Shown here: in pieces, positions 17,675 to 25,742 of the stretch
Layout of the letters: each line of letters starts with the position of its first letter
Numbering within the stretch: the stretch's first letter is position 1
Assembly: GCF_029167625.1 (NCBI RefSeq)
Contig: NZ_CP119145.1
Coordinates: 4,154,001-4,218,000 of the forward strand
Length of the DNA: 64,000 bases
Direction: 5' to 3'
Origin: Streptomyces sp. AM 4-1-1
Lineage (GTDB): Bacteria > Actinomycetota > Actinomycetes > Streptomycetales > Streptomycetaceae
Made by a program: the position numbers and the translations under genes
Notes under the pieces: generated by a model
The model's database searches: none
Seen by the model: only the letters and a program-made list of their open reading frames with translations
What the model was told of the DNA's origin: nothing

Positions 17675-17771
17675 CCTCCGCGAAACCCCTCGCCCCACTT
17701 CTCCGTATCACCGGTGCCCGGAGGGCCGGCCTGGTCAGACCGTCCATTCCGCAGCAACTTTGGGGTATCGC

Positions 17772-18464
17772 ATGCGCCTTCACAACACCACCCTGGGCCT
17801 GAGCGCCCTCACCGTCCTGGCCCTGGCGGGCTGTTCCAACGGCAGCACCTCCGCTGACTCCCCGACCGCTTCCGCCCCTGTGCGCCCAGAGGGCAAGGAT
17901 GCCTCTGTGCCCAGGCCGCTGTCCTCGGCCGCGCTGAGCAAGCGCCTCCTCGACGAGGGCGACCTGGGCGAGGGCTACATCCGTAAGCCGGAACAGCCCA
18001 AGCGGCACGACGCCGTCACGGTGACCGGCTGCCCGGCGCTGGAGAAGCTCGGCGACCAGGCCGCGGCCGGTGGCAGCCTCGACTTCCCACGCAGGGCGAA
18101 GGCGTCCTTCACCTACACGGGCGGCAGCGACTCCGAGGTGGCCGAGGAGCTGTACAGCGACACCGAGCAGAGGCTCTCCGATGTCGTGGGCCGGATCTTC
18201 GATGCGATGACTTCGTGCCGCACGTATCAGGTGCGCCTCGGCAGTACCCCCGTCACGATTACGACCCGGAAGGTGCTTGCCGAGGCCCGGCTGGGCGAGG
18301 AGCGGTGGAGTCAGCTGCTCACCTTCACCGCCGGCGGACGGAGCAGCGTCGTCAAGCAGACAGTCGTTCGTGTGGGGAGGGTGGTTGCGGTGGTCTCGGG
18401 CTCGTCCGCGCTCGTCGATGCCCACGTGGAGAGGGCGGTGGCGAAAGCCCGCGGGGCTCACTGA
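17772..18464 (+). CDS. Secreted lipoprotein
   Basis: 230 residues with a short basic N-terminus, hydrophobic core and lipobox LALAGC (Cys20), so it should be lipidated and anchored outside the membrane. A low-complexity Ser/Thr/Pro stretch follows, then a folded domain with LLDEGDLGEGYIRKP and two further cysteines (GCPALEKL, TSCRTYQVR) that may form a disulfide. It resembles the many unassigned Streptomyces lipoproteins of the sensor-domain type. Followed directly by a strong hairpin terminator. Confidence 0.78.
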   Translation: MRLHNTTLGLSALTVLALAGCSNGSTSADSPTASAPVRPEGKDASVPRPLSSAALSKRLLDEGDLGEGYIRKPEQPKRHDAVTVTGCPALEKLGDQAAAGGSLDFPRRAKASFTYTGGSDSEVAEELYSDTEQRLSDVVGRIFDAMTSCRTYQVRLGSTPVTITTRKVLAEARLGEERWSQLLTFTAGGRSSVVKQTVVRVGRVVAVVSGSSALVDAHVERAVAKARGAH

Positions 18465-18476
18465 ATGGGTAGGAAT

Positions 18477-18515
18477 GCCGCAGGCCCGACCGGACAAGCC
18501 GGTCGGGCCTGCGGC
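18477..18515. terminator. Strong hairpin terminator after lipoprotein gene
   Basis: Perfect 17-bp stem GCCGCAGGCCCGACCGG / CCGGTCGGGCCTGCGGC with an ACAAG loop, starting 12 bp after the stop. No U-tract, as usual in Streptomyces. It lies between convergent genes and probably works both ways. Confidence 0.85.
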
Positions 18516-18613
18516 GTGTGCGGAGCCGGGGACCACGTGGACGGGCACGTGGCCCTGAGGGTGCTGTTCAAGCAGACGGAGTCTTGAAGAGCCGCTCCTT
18601 GGCGTGTGGCCGG

Positions 18614-19003
18614 TCAGTCCTGTTCGTGTCCGGCGAGGTCTTCGACGGCATCGCCGGGACTGAGGATTTCGGCCAGGCGCTCGAACTTCGCGTAGTCCTC
18701 GTCGGTCACGAGGTCGTAGACGCTGTCCGGGGAGGCGTCGGTGAATTGGTATGCGTACTTCATATACAGGCCGATAAGGGCCTTCTGCATCGTGTGGCGT
18801 TCACTCATCCAGGCGCCCACTGGCTGCATGTGCGCGACCGCGATGTCTATCTCCGCCCGGGTGCAGGTGCAGAGCAGGTCGTACTCGGCGGTGGTGAACG
18901 GGCGTCCGTCGTGGTGATACAGGCGACCGGGTTCGTCGCGGCGGGAGGTGTCTACGTCGGTGAGGAGGACGACGGCACGGGGTCGGATGTCGGTCTGGGC
19001 CAT
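18614..19003 (-). CDS. Hypothetical protein on mobilizable element
   Basis: 129 residues, acidic, no recognised family. It begins MAQTDIRPRAVVLLTDVDTS and contains YDLLCTCTRAEIDIAVAHM and a C-terminal acidic tail (ILSPGDAVEDLAGHEQD). The chosen ATG at 19003 has AAGGA upstream; the frame is open further to 19039. It lies downstream of the relaxase gene on the same strand, but with the palindromic operator candidate between them, so it probably has its own regulated promoter. Confidence 0.6.
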   Translation of the reverse strand: MAQTDIRPRAVVLLTDVDTSRRDEPGRLYHHDGRPFTTAEYDLLCTCTRAEIDIAVAHMQPVGAWMSERHTMQKALIGLYMKYAYQFTDASPDSVYDLVTDEDYAKFERLAEILSPGDAVEDLAGHEQD

Positions 19004-19046
19004 ACAGGGAGTCCTTCCGGAGTGGGGTTGAGGCATCAAGTCTCCG

Positions 19047-19079
19047 GACGATCGCCGGTTGGGCTAACCGGCGATCGTC
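19047..19079. promoter_or_regulatory. CCGGTT-N5-AACCGG palindrome (operator candidate 2)
   Basis: Perfect 14-bp arms GACGATCGCCGGTT / AACCGGCGATCGTC around GGGCT, core 19055-19071. The adjacent CTATGTTGCGC at 19082-19092 is the reverse complement of GCGCAACATAG next to operator candidate 3, so both sites share about 40 bp in the same orientation relative to the downstream gene start. Confidence 0.6.
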
Positions 19080-19101
19080 GTCTATGTTGCGCCCGTTTTG
19101 G

Positions 19102-20802
19102 TCAGCGGCGATGCGCTGGCGACCGCTGCTGGAGCGGCACGGCGGCCGCGGGATGCACCGTTACACCGGGTCGTTGTGCGGTGCTGCGGGCCTTGGCTGC
19201 CTGGGCTCGGGGTCCGGGGGCGTGGCGCTCGCCGAGGCGACGGACGCGCCAGGTCAGGGCGCGGGCAGGGTTGTTGGCGTCGTCCAGGGTGCGCTGGCCA
19301 AGCGCCTGGTCGAGGACGACGGTCGCGTTATGTCCGGCTGCCTCCGCTTCGGCGAGCACGGCGGCCAGCGCGTCCCAGGCAGGGTCGCCCAGGATGCGCT
19401 CGGCGTACTCGGGGACCGCCTGCTGGAGGTGGTAGGCGAAGCGGTGCTTCATCTGGAGGCTGGGAGCGCGTTGCGCGAGTCCTGTCAGGACAGGCTCGGC
19501 GACCTGCGCGCACACGATCTGCAGGTGGACGAGAGCCTGTTCGGCTGCTGCTTCTTGCTGGGCGTGCTGGTGGGTGCGGTGCCAGTGCATGGCGAACGCC
19601 ACCGTCGTGAGCACGGTGTCCAGGAGCATCGCGAACCCGGCTCCGTCGCCGTCCGAGGGCTGCTCGCGCCAGATCGCTTGGACGCTGCGGCGCAGGACGC
19701 GGGTGCTGTCGAGGTCGGCTGCGATACGGGAGCGGGTGGCGCGCTCGAAGGCGACGGCGGCCTGTTCGAGTTCGGACCTCAGCGCGGCCGGCGCGGCGAT
19801 CGGCAGTAGGTCCAGCGTGGCGCCGAGCGCGACCAGTTGGCCTTGGGCGGTCGGATCGTCGCCATGGGTGAGGTGGTGGGGGATGCGTTCGGTGGCGGCG
19901 GTGGCCTGGTGCCACGGGTCACCTGGCCAGGCAGGGGCCGGTTCGGGGCTGGTGGTGGCGAGGCCTTTGCGGATCTTGGGCAGAGACAGGTCGGGGGCGA
20001 GGGTGGAGCCCGCGTAGAACACCGGCTGGCCCTGGTCGTTGATGTCGTTGGGCATGGCGAAGTTGCAGCCGAGCGCGTCGCCGGAGGGGCCGAGCTTGAG
20101 GCGCACGGTCACGCCGGTGGCTTCCAGCAGGGAGAAGAACTCGGCTTCGTCGGACGCGGCGGCGACCGCGCGGCGCACCCGCAGGCGCAGGACATCGCGG
20201 GTGGTGGCGTCCTGGCCCAGGCGCTTGGCCTTGAAGTGCTCCTTGCTGGTGTGGCGTTTGGCGCCGGTGCCGTCGCCCTGATTCAGCCGCCTGAGCCCGT
20301 AGTCGACTTCGATCTTGCGGGCCTCGCGCTGGACGGCGCGCTGGTCGTAACCGCGCTCGGGACGGCGGCCGTCCTGGCGTACGAGGGTGGCGGCGATGTG
20401 GATGTGGTCCTCGGCGTGGCGGACGGCCACCCAGCGGCAGGCTTCATCGTCCCCTTCGGGGGCGATGCCGGCGGCGGCCACCATCCGGCGGGCGATGTCC
20501 GCCCACTGCGCGTCGGTGAGGATCGGATCTTCGGGTGCGGCCCGGACGGGGCAGTGCCACACGGTGTCCTTGGGTGCTTTGTCGCCCAGCATTTTCACGG
20601 GCTGGTCGAGTTGGGCGACGAGCTGCCGCTCGACCGCTTTGGGGTCGCGGTGAGGGCTGCGGCCGGGGTCGGGGGCGAAGCCGTTCCAGGACGCCACCAG
20701 GTGCGGGTCGGTGTGCTCGTTCGCCCGGCCCTTGCCGAAGAGGTAGCCGATCGTGCGGCCTGCGGCTTTCGGGCCCGAGCCAAGGATGATCTTGGGTATC
20801 AC
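19102..20802 (-). CDS. Relaxase / mobilization protein (HUH, MobA-like)
   Basis: 566-residue relaxase. The metal-binding HUH motif is HAEDHIH with His129, His133 and His135, preceded by RWVAVR. An N-terminal YLFGKGRANEH segment and YGLRRLNQGDGTGAKRHTSKE follow the pattern of actinobacterial MOB relaxases. It nicks the transfer origin and pilots single-stranded DNA during conjugation. The GTG start at 20802 lies 5 bp after the stop of the accessory gene, so the two are coupled. No coupling protein or secretion apparatus is found in the window, so transfer would depend on a helper. Confidence 0.82.
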   Translation of the reverse strand: MIPKIILGSGPKAAGRTIGYLFGKGRANEHTDPHLVASWNGFAPDPGRSPHRDPKAVERQLVAQLDQPVKMLGDKAPKDTVWHCPVRAAPEDPILTDAQWADIARRMVAAAGIAPEGDDEACRWVAVRHAEDHIHIAATLVRQDGRRPERGYDQRAVQREARKIEVDYGLRRLNQGDGTGAKRHTSKEHFKAKRLGQDATTRDVLRLRVRRAVAAASDEAEFFSLLEATGVTVRLKLGPSGDALGCNFAMPNDINDQGQPVFYAGSTLAPDLSLPKIRKGLATTSPEPAPAWPGDPWHQATAATERIPHHLTHGDDPTAQGQLVALGATLDLLPIAAPAALRSELEQAAVAFERATRSRIAADLDSTRVLRRSVQAIWREQPSDGDGAGFAMLLDTVLTTVAFAMHWHRTHQHAQQEAAAEQALVHLQIVCAQVAEPVLTGLAQRAPSLQMKHRFAYHLQQAVPEYAERILGDPAWDALAAVLAEAEAAGHNATVVLDQALGQRTLDDANNPARALTWRVRRLGERHAPGPRAQAAKARSTAQRPGVTVHPAAAVPLQQRSPAHRR

Positions 20803-20806
20803 CCGC

Positions 20807-21337
20807 TCACCGTCCTTCAGTGACCTGGGCGATGGCGGCGTCCAGCTGGGTGATGGACGCCTCAATATGGTCCAGGAGCTGTTGGACGGCGGCGGGGTGG
20901 GGCCAGGCGCCGTCCTTGTTGAGGTGGTGGGTGAGCTGGTTGAGGTTGCTGCCGACCTTTCCGAGTTGCCCGTTGGCGGTCATGAGCACCTTGACCATGG
21001 CGCGGTAGTCGGCCACCGCCGCAGTGGGGTCATCGGCGCGGGCCGCAGCGAGCGAGCACTCAGCCACATAGCCACCAGGCGCCATGCCACTCAGGGCAGA
21101 GGCGCCCTGGACGAGGGCGAACTCGTCGTCGTTGTAGCGGGGATGGACGCGGCGCTCGCGCAGCTGCTGGTCACGCAGACGGCGACGCGGCGTACGCTGC
21201 TGCGGCGCGCTCGGCGACGGTTCGGCACCCCCAGCCTCGGTCGGCCCCCTGGGCCGACCGACTCCGGTGCCGCCCCGGCGCCGGATGCCTCCGCCCCGGA
21301 GGGGGCGGAGGCCGGGTAAGGACTCCTTACCCGACAA
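20807..21337 (-). CDS. MobC-like relaxosome accessory protein
   Basis: About 176 residues if translation starts at TTG 21337; the true start is uncertain because no ATG or GTG lies in the appropriate stretch. The conserved part is HPRYNDDEFALVQGASALSGMAPGGYVAECSLAAARAD, a ribbon-helix-helix/MobC-like signature, then NGQLGKVGSNLNQLTHHLNKDG, which is typical of MobC. It helps the relaxase load at oriT. If TTG 21337 is right, the N-terminus is encoded across three hairpins and includes a rare TTA leucine codon. Coupled to the relaxase gene (5-bp gap). Confidence 0.72.
   Translation of the reverse strand: MSGKESLPGLRPLRGGGIRRRGGTGVGRPRGPTEAGGAEPSPSAPQQRTPRRRLRDQQLRERRVHPRYNDDEFALVQGASALSGMAPGGYVAECSLAAARADDPTAAVADYRAMVKVLMTANGQLGKVGSNLNQLTHHLNKDGAWPHPAAVQQLLDHIEASITQLDAAIAQVTEGR
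21239..21326. repeat. Cluster of three inverted repeats, oriT candidate
   Basis: Adjacent palindromes: GTCGGCCC-CCT-GGGCCGAC, GCCTCCGCCCC...GGGGCGGAGGC, and the 19-bp GGGTAAGGACTCCTTACCC (9-bp arms, 1-bp centre). They sit at the start of the mobC-relaxase operon, where mobilizable elements usually keep oriT. No nic site can be assigned from sequence alone. Confidence 0.5.
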
Positions 21338-21450
21338 CTTGCTGCGCGTGTGACGGGAGTGGTGACCATCTGCTCTTGGGCGATGGGGAATTCGGGGTAG
21401 TGATCGCGCACGACGCGATGTCCTTGTGTCGGGGTTGCGGGGGTGTTGGG

Positions 21451-21897
21451 TCAGGCGGCGCGCGGTTGTGTGTTGAGCTCGGCGAACTGCTCGGCTGCGA
21501 GGTCGAGCAGATCCACCAGGCGCCGCTCCGGGAGGCAAGCCGCGGAGGCTAGGGCGCCATTGATGCGCGGGTCGAGGGTGCTGACGGCATCCAGTCCGGC
21601 GGCGCGGGCGACAACCAGGCGCAGCTCGGCCTCAAGCCAGGCCCACTGCTCGATGGCGGGCACCGGGGTGTCTTCATTGATCTGGCCGAGGGGGCCGATC
21701 CTGAGTCGGCTCAGGTAGTGGCCGCCGGCAGAGAGGATGTCGGGAAGGGAGATCTCGTCCTGAGCCATCCATCGTCCCTGCTCCAGCAGAGTGAGGATGG
21801 CGCAGCGCAGCAGGGTCATCTCGTCGCGCTCAGGCGCGGTGCAGATGGGGCAGGACCAGTTGTGGCAGTCCCAGGCGGGCGTGGTCGAGCGGGGCAT
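21451..21897 (-). CDS. Hypothetical protein, element-encoded
   Basis: 148 residues, unrecognised. The N-terminus MPRSTTPAWDCHNWSCPICTAPERDE contains Cys11, Cys16 and Cys19 and could hold a metal. The rest is predicted helical (LLRCAILTLLEQGRW, EQWAWLEAELRLVVARAAGL, RRLVDLLDLAAEQFAEL). ATG at 21897 with AAAGG upstream. It lies between the membrane-protein gene and the mob operon on the same strand, 48 bp after the former, and is probably part of the transfer or maintenance unit. Confidence 0.6.
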   Translation of the reverse strand: MPRSTTPAWDCHNWSCPICTAPERDEMTLLRCAILTLLEQGRWMAQDEISLPDILSAGGHYLSRLRIGPLGQINEDTPVPAIEQWAWLEAELRLVVARAAGLDAVSTLDPRINGALASAACLPERRLVDLLDLAAEQFAELNTQPRAA

Positions 21898-21945
21898 GGC
21901 GGAAGGGCCTTTCAGCGGCGGGTGGTTAGAGGTGCGAGGGAGAGT

Positions 21946-23247
21946 TCAGTGGGGGTGGCCGGTACGGACTGAGTCCTGTTGCTCGGCCTTGACCGTGTTG
22001 ACGATGCTCTGGGCCAGGTCCGTGCCGACCTGGTGGCCGTCGGCGCGGACGGCTGCCTTGAGGGAGTCACGAGAGAGGCGCCCCGTCTCGCGGTAGATGC
22101 GCTCCGCGTACGCGATGAGGGCATCCCGCGGCAGGTCGGGCTTGCGACCCGGGCGTACCGGCTCCGGCTTCCCGCCAGGCTCGGCACCCGCGTCTCTGCC
22201 CGCGCTCACGTCCGTGCCCCCATCAGTAGCGGATTGAGGGCGGACCATGAATTCCGGGCGGTCCGACCGGTGTACGCCTTGGTCGCCCGGATTCGGTACG
22301 CCCTCCGGGCGCTCGGGCCTTGCCCGCTTCGCCGCGGCAGTGCGGGGCTGGCTGACTCGGTCTCCGGGCGTCTCCCACCGTTCGGGCAGCGGGAGCGAGG
22401 CCAACCGTGTGGCCTGCTGTCGGGTCCCGAGTTTTCGCAGCAGCAGTTCGTCCTGGCGGAGATCACCGTCGACGTCGGCCTTCTCCAGCGCTTCGTGCAG
22501 GCGCCGAGTCGCACGCCGGCCACGTCCCTTGTTGCGCTTCGCTTCGGGCATCGCTTCGATGCGGAGGATCAATGTGACGGCCCGGCTCAGGGCGCGTTCG
22601 CGGATGAGTCGTGCGGCATCGGCGTCTTGGTCGTGGATGCCCAGGCGTGCCAGCAGTCGCTCGCGTGCCTGTCGGCCGAGGATTGCGGGCAGGCTGCGTG
22701 AGGCGGCCTCGGGGGTGTGGTGGCGTAGCTCGATTCCCATGGCCAGGTGCCAGAGGACTGCGGCCATGACTGGGCCGATCAGGGCGCGGACCGTGCCGCC
22801 TACGGGACCGGACTCGGCGTAGGCGGGGATGATCTGGCCTCCGGTGATCACCCATACCAGGACGCCCGGCGGTCCCGGCGCCTGCCTGGGGCCCTTCAGG
22901 TTCTGGCGTGCCATCAATGCCATTGCGAACAAGGCCAGTTCAGCGACTGCGAACATGGAGGCGCGCTCGACGGTGCTGCCCATGCCGAGGTAGTCGGCGG
23001 CGAAGCGCCAGCTGGTGTCCGCGCTGTAGGCGGTGCAGCCGATCGCGGCGACGGCGGCGACCCGGACGGCGGCGCTGCTAGGCCGCCTTCCGCCGCCTAG
23101 CTTGCGGGCGCGCGGCCACAGCCATCGAGTGACCAGCGCGAGGGTGATGAGCAGGACCGCGATGGCTGCAGGCGCGGGGATCCAGTGCGGCAGGACGGGG
23201 ATGCCGGTGCTTTCGGCGCTGATGAGGGTGGTGGTGCCAGGGGTCAT
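21946..23247 (-). CDS. Membrane protein of mobilizable element, soluble C-terminal tail
   Basis: 433 residues from ATG 23247, which has GGAGAG at good spacing; the frame is open further upstream but that part overlaps the ATPase gene. About four membrane segments lie in residues 1-180 (e.g. AIAVLLITLALVTRWLW, SMFAVAELALFAMALMA). A charged cytoplasmic region follows with RNKGRGRRATRRLHEALEKAD, and a C-terminal segment reads DLPRDALIAYAERIYRETGRLSRDSLKAAVRADG, which resembles the HTH-like tail seen in Streptomyces plasmid Spd/Tra proteins. It may replace or assist a transfer protein; function unknown. Confidence 0.65.
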   Translation of the reverse strand: MTPGTTTLISAESTGIPVLPHWIPAPAAIAVLLITLALVTRWLWPRARKLGGGRRPSSAAVRVAAVAAIGCTAYSADTSWRFAADYLGMGSTVERASMFAVAELALFAMALMARQNLKGPRQAPGPPGVLVWVITGGQIIPAYAESGPVGGTVRALIGPVMAAVLWHLAMGIELRHHTPEAASRSLPAILGRQARERLLARLGIHDQDADAARLIRERALSRAVTLILRIEAMPEAKRNKGRGRRATRRLHEALEKADVDGDLRQDELLLRKLGTRQQATRLASLPLPERWETPGDRVSQPRTAAAKRARPERPEGVPNPGDQGVHRSDRPEFMVRPQSATDGGTDVSAGRDAGAEPGGKPEPVRPGRKPDLPRDALIAYAERIYRETGRLSRDSLKAAVRADGHQVGTDLAQSIVNTVKAEQQDSVRTGHPH

Positions 23248-23327
23248 GCAGAGGCTCTCCAAAGGGGCCTGCGCGTTTGAGGGCAGGCGGAAGCGAGGGC
23301 GGGCAGGGCGGTGGGGGCGAGTACCTG

Positions 23328-24023
23328 TCAGGTGGCGGGCGCGGTGCGGCGTCGGTCGGGGCCGGTGAGGATGACCCGCTCGGTCATCTCGGCGAGACGG
23401 GAGGTGACGCGGTCGCCGAGCGCGATGCGCAACTCGGCGGTCGGGAGGTTGGTGGTGATGAGGGTGGGGAGCATGTGCTCGTACCGGTGGTTGATCAGCC
23501 GGTAGGTCAGCTCCTCGGTCCACTCGCTGGTCTTGGCCGCACCGAGGTCGTCCAGGAGCAGCAGCGGGCTGCGGGACAGCGTCTGGAGCTCCCGTTCGCC
23601 GTCGTGGCCGACACGGGGACGGAGCCGCGCGTGCAGATCGGCGGAGGTGGTGGCCTCCCAGCGCAGGCGGACGCCTCGGGTGAGTAGGGCGCGTACGGCG
23701 CCGTATGCCTGGTGGGTCTTGCCAGTGCCGGTGGGGCCGGCGATCAGCAGCGACGGGCCCTCGGCGATGCCTGGTCCGCTCGGGCCGGGGCGTCCGGTGC
23801 GGGCGATCTGGTCGGCCCACGTGGCGATCTCGGGGTGGTCAGCCAGGGCGCGGCGGTATCGGGCGGGGATGCGGGCATCGGCGAGTTCCAGGGCGGTGAC
23901 GGTCTCGGGCGCCGGCTCCTGGGCGGCAGCGGCGGGGTCGATGCCGCGGTTGGCGAGGATCGTGTTGAGCCGGTTGGCGAGCGGGCCGACGCGCTGGGGT
24001 GCGCGGGCGAGGGTAGCGGTCAG
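23328..24023 (-). CDS. DnaC/IstB-like AAA ATPase, apparent CTG start
   Basis: 231 residues. Walker A GPTGTGKT at 96-103, Walker B LLLLDDL at 154-160 and sensor-1 TLITTNLPT, followed by RLAEMTERVILTG: the layout of DnaC/IstB helicase loaders. After the in-frame upstream stop there is no ATG, GTG or TTG before the Walker A motif. The only reasonable initiator is CTG at 24023, inside CTGA that overlaps the previous gene's stop, with GGAG seven bases upstream. It should load a helicase for element replication together with the preceding protein. Confidence 0.75.
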   Translation of the reverse strand: MTATLARAPQRVGPLANRLNTILANRGIDPAAAAQEPAPETVTALELADARIPARYRRALADHPEIATWADQIARTGRPGPSGPGIAEGPSLLIAGPTGTGKTHQAYGAVRALLTRGVRLRWEATTSADLHARLRPRVGHDGERELQTLSRSPLLLLDDLGAAKTSEWTEELTYRLINHRYEHMLPTLITTNLPTAELRIALGDRVTSRLAEMTERVILTGPDRRRTAPAT

Positions 24024-24943
24024 AGTTCATCTCCGTAGGCGGCGACGACGTCCGTGGGGTTCGTCCATGCCCGGTGGGCGGCGGGCGTGGCGGGGGAGGC
24101 GGCGTTCATGACCTCGTGGACGAGGCTGGGCAGGACGCTCGGGGACAGCCCCTTGGCCCGGTGGCGTTCGAGGGCGGCCCGGAGGTGGGCGGGGGCGATG
24201 CCCTCGTCGAGGAGCTTGCGCACCTGTCCGCCGAGATGGTTCAGGAAGGCGTCCGGCGGGCGGTGGTTGCACGCCGCGATGTACTCGCCGAGGAGCTGCT
24301 TGGCCGAGACGGTGTCGGGCGCGTGGGCGCTTGCGCCCCCCGAAGGGGTATCTCCTAGATCCATGGTCCTAGGTCCTAGATCCGGGCAGTGAGGGTTCAC
24401 CGACGGCTCCGGGAGGGCTCCATGAGCCCTCATGGAGCCCTCCATAAATCCGTCCTGACCTGTGGTTTCGCAAGCGGTACCCGGATTCGCTGCGGGCTCG
24501 CGCATTCCCCTTGTGCCCTCGCGGAGGGCTCCGTGAGACGGCAGCGAGGGCTCCCTGAATCCGGTCTCGGCTGGGCTCGGTGTGACTCCGGCCGGAACCT
24601 CGTGATGCGGGCATGCAGGGAGGCGGCTCTTGCTGGGCCGGTTGATCTTCTGATGGAGGCCCCAGGTGACGATGTGCAGGTACCGCTTGTGATCCGGCGC
24701 CTTGTAGCGGCAGATCAGCCCGGCGTCGGCGAGCTGGGCGAGGTCCGTCTCGACTTCGGACGGGGTGTGCTCCGGGCGCAGGACCCACAACTGTCCGGCG
24801 ATGATCGCGGCGTGGTCGCGGTGTCGGCCCTGGTCGTCGGCCTGGGTGAGCAGGCCGAGGAAGGTGCGCTCGGCGGTCAGGGAGACGGCGGCCAAGGACT
24901 CGGAGACGAAGGCTTCGGGCTTGATGGTGCGGATTCGTGCCAA
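24020..24943 (-). CDS. Replication-initiation-like protein (phage/plasmid DnaD-type N-terminus)
   Basis: 307 residues from TTG 24943, giving MARIRTIKPEAFVSESLAAVSLTAERTF, an N-terminus common in actinophage and integrative-element replication proteins that act before a DnaC-like loader. The first 110 residues look like a winged-helix domain (GLLTQADDQGRHRDHAAII...LADAGLICRY). A variable Pro/Gly-rich linker follows, then a C-terminal helical region (AKQLLGEYIAACNHRPPDAFLNHLGGQVRKLL). The frame is open up to 25096, but the longer version lacks family similarity. Ends CTGA-overlapped with the ATPase gene. Confidence 0.7.
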   Translation of the reverse strand: MARIRTIKPEAFVSESLAAVSLTAERTFLGLLTQADDQGRHRDHAAIIAGQLWVLRPEHTPSEVETDLAQLADAGLICRYKAPDHKRYLHIVTWGLHQKINRPSKSRLPACPHHEVPAGVTPSPAETGFREPSLPSHGALREGTRGMREPAANPGTACETTGQDGFMEGSMRAHGALPEPSVNPHCPDLGPRTMDLGDTPSGGASAHAPDTVSAKQLLGEYIAACNHRPPDAFLNHLGGQVRKLLDEGIAPAHLRAALERHRAKGLSPSVLPSLVHEVMNAASPATPAAHRAWTNPTDVVAAYGDEL

Positions 24944-25425
24944 GTGCGGGGACGTCCTCACTCGGTGGCCTGTGCGTGGACAGTACGGCTCACCGTCGGT
25001 CGGGCGGGATTCGAGGGGGTATTGGCGCGGACGCGCGCAGAGAAGCGATTGCTTTTCCGGGGGTGTCGTCAACATAGCCACACCCCCGTTGCGCAAGTCC
25101 AGCCCTATCCGGCCCTATCTCTCACGGCAGAAAGGCTGTGGAAATGGGGCTGTGTGGCGGGCGGGAGCAAAACCTTAAGGCGCGATCCGCTGTTGACCAA
25201 ATAGTTGCCCGGACCGCAGAGCCAGAAGCATCACATCGGCAAGCCGTTGACACGCCGCCGACGAGGAAGCTACAACACAACATCCCACGTCAGATCCCTG
25301 GCCGACACCCCGCTCCAAGCCGCTTCCGGTCCCTTGCGACCCACTTCGCGGCGAACCGCGCGAGCGCAACATAGCCGACGATCGCCGGTTACCAAAACCG
25401 GCGATCGGACCTTTCAATTGGAGTC
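24944..25425. promoter_or_regulatory. Divergent control region of the element (rep / xre)
   Basis: About 480 bp between the minus-strand replication genes and the plus-strand regulator. It contains a GGGGGTGT...ACACCCCC inverted repeat at about 25063-25090 with CAACATAG in its loop, and operator candidate 3 at 25379-25407. Several weak overlapping frames are regarded as shadows. Confidence 0.5.
25379..25407. promoter_or_regulatory. CCGGTT-N5-AACCGG palindrome upstream of XRE gene (operator candidate 3)
   Basis: Arms CGATCGCCGGTT / AACCGGCGATCG around ACCAA, core 25385-25401. It lies 18 bp before the ATG of the XRE-family gene and is preceded by GCGCAACATAG, which also accompanies site 2. Fits an autoregulated repressor operator. 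Confidence 0.6.
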
Positions 25426-25683
25426 ATGCCCCAACGCTCATTGGAAGTCGGATCCGCTGAAATACAGGCGGCCCGCACCATCGGAATCCTCCACGCAGAA
25501 CAAGGCTTTTCACAATGGCAGTTGGCTGGCCGGGTGACCGCCCCCGGCCACTCGATGTCCAACACCATGCTGTCCCGCATCGAACGCGCCCAACGAGGAT
25601 GTGATGCCGACGGCCTCGTCGTGATCGCCGAAGCCCTTCTCGTCTCGCCTCCCATGCTGCTGCAGAGGCCGACCGCCACGTGA
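25426..25683 (+). CDS. Small XRE-like HTH regulator
   Basis: 85 residues. A helix-turn-helix is apparent in AARTIGILHAEQGFSQWQLAGRV and NTMLSRIERAQRG...VVIAEALLV, the core of XRE/Cro-type domains (LSxIExGxRxP-like). The ATG at 25426 has TTGGAG upstream. The palindrome 25379-25407 immediately precedes it. The position upstream of excisionase and integrase genes suggests the element's copy-control or lysogeny-like regulator; this is inferred from context. Confidence 0.7.
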   Translation: MPQRSLEVGSAEIQAARTIGILHAEQGFSQWQLAGRVTAPGHSMSNTMLSRIERAQRGCDADGLVVIAEALLVSPPMLLQRPTAT

Positions 25684-25742
25684 CGAGGACCGCTCAGCAC
25701 CGCTGACCGAGCACGCCCCCACCCAGTAAGGACCCGCCCTTC

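Noticed and set aside
25138..25374. Small plus-strand ORF in the rep/xre control region
   Set aside because: Covers the palindromes, lacks a ribosome-binding site and has shadow-like composition.
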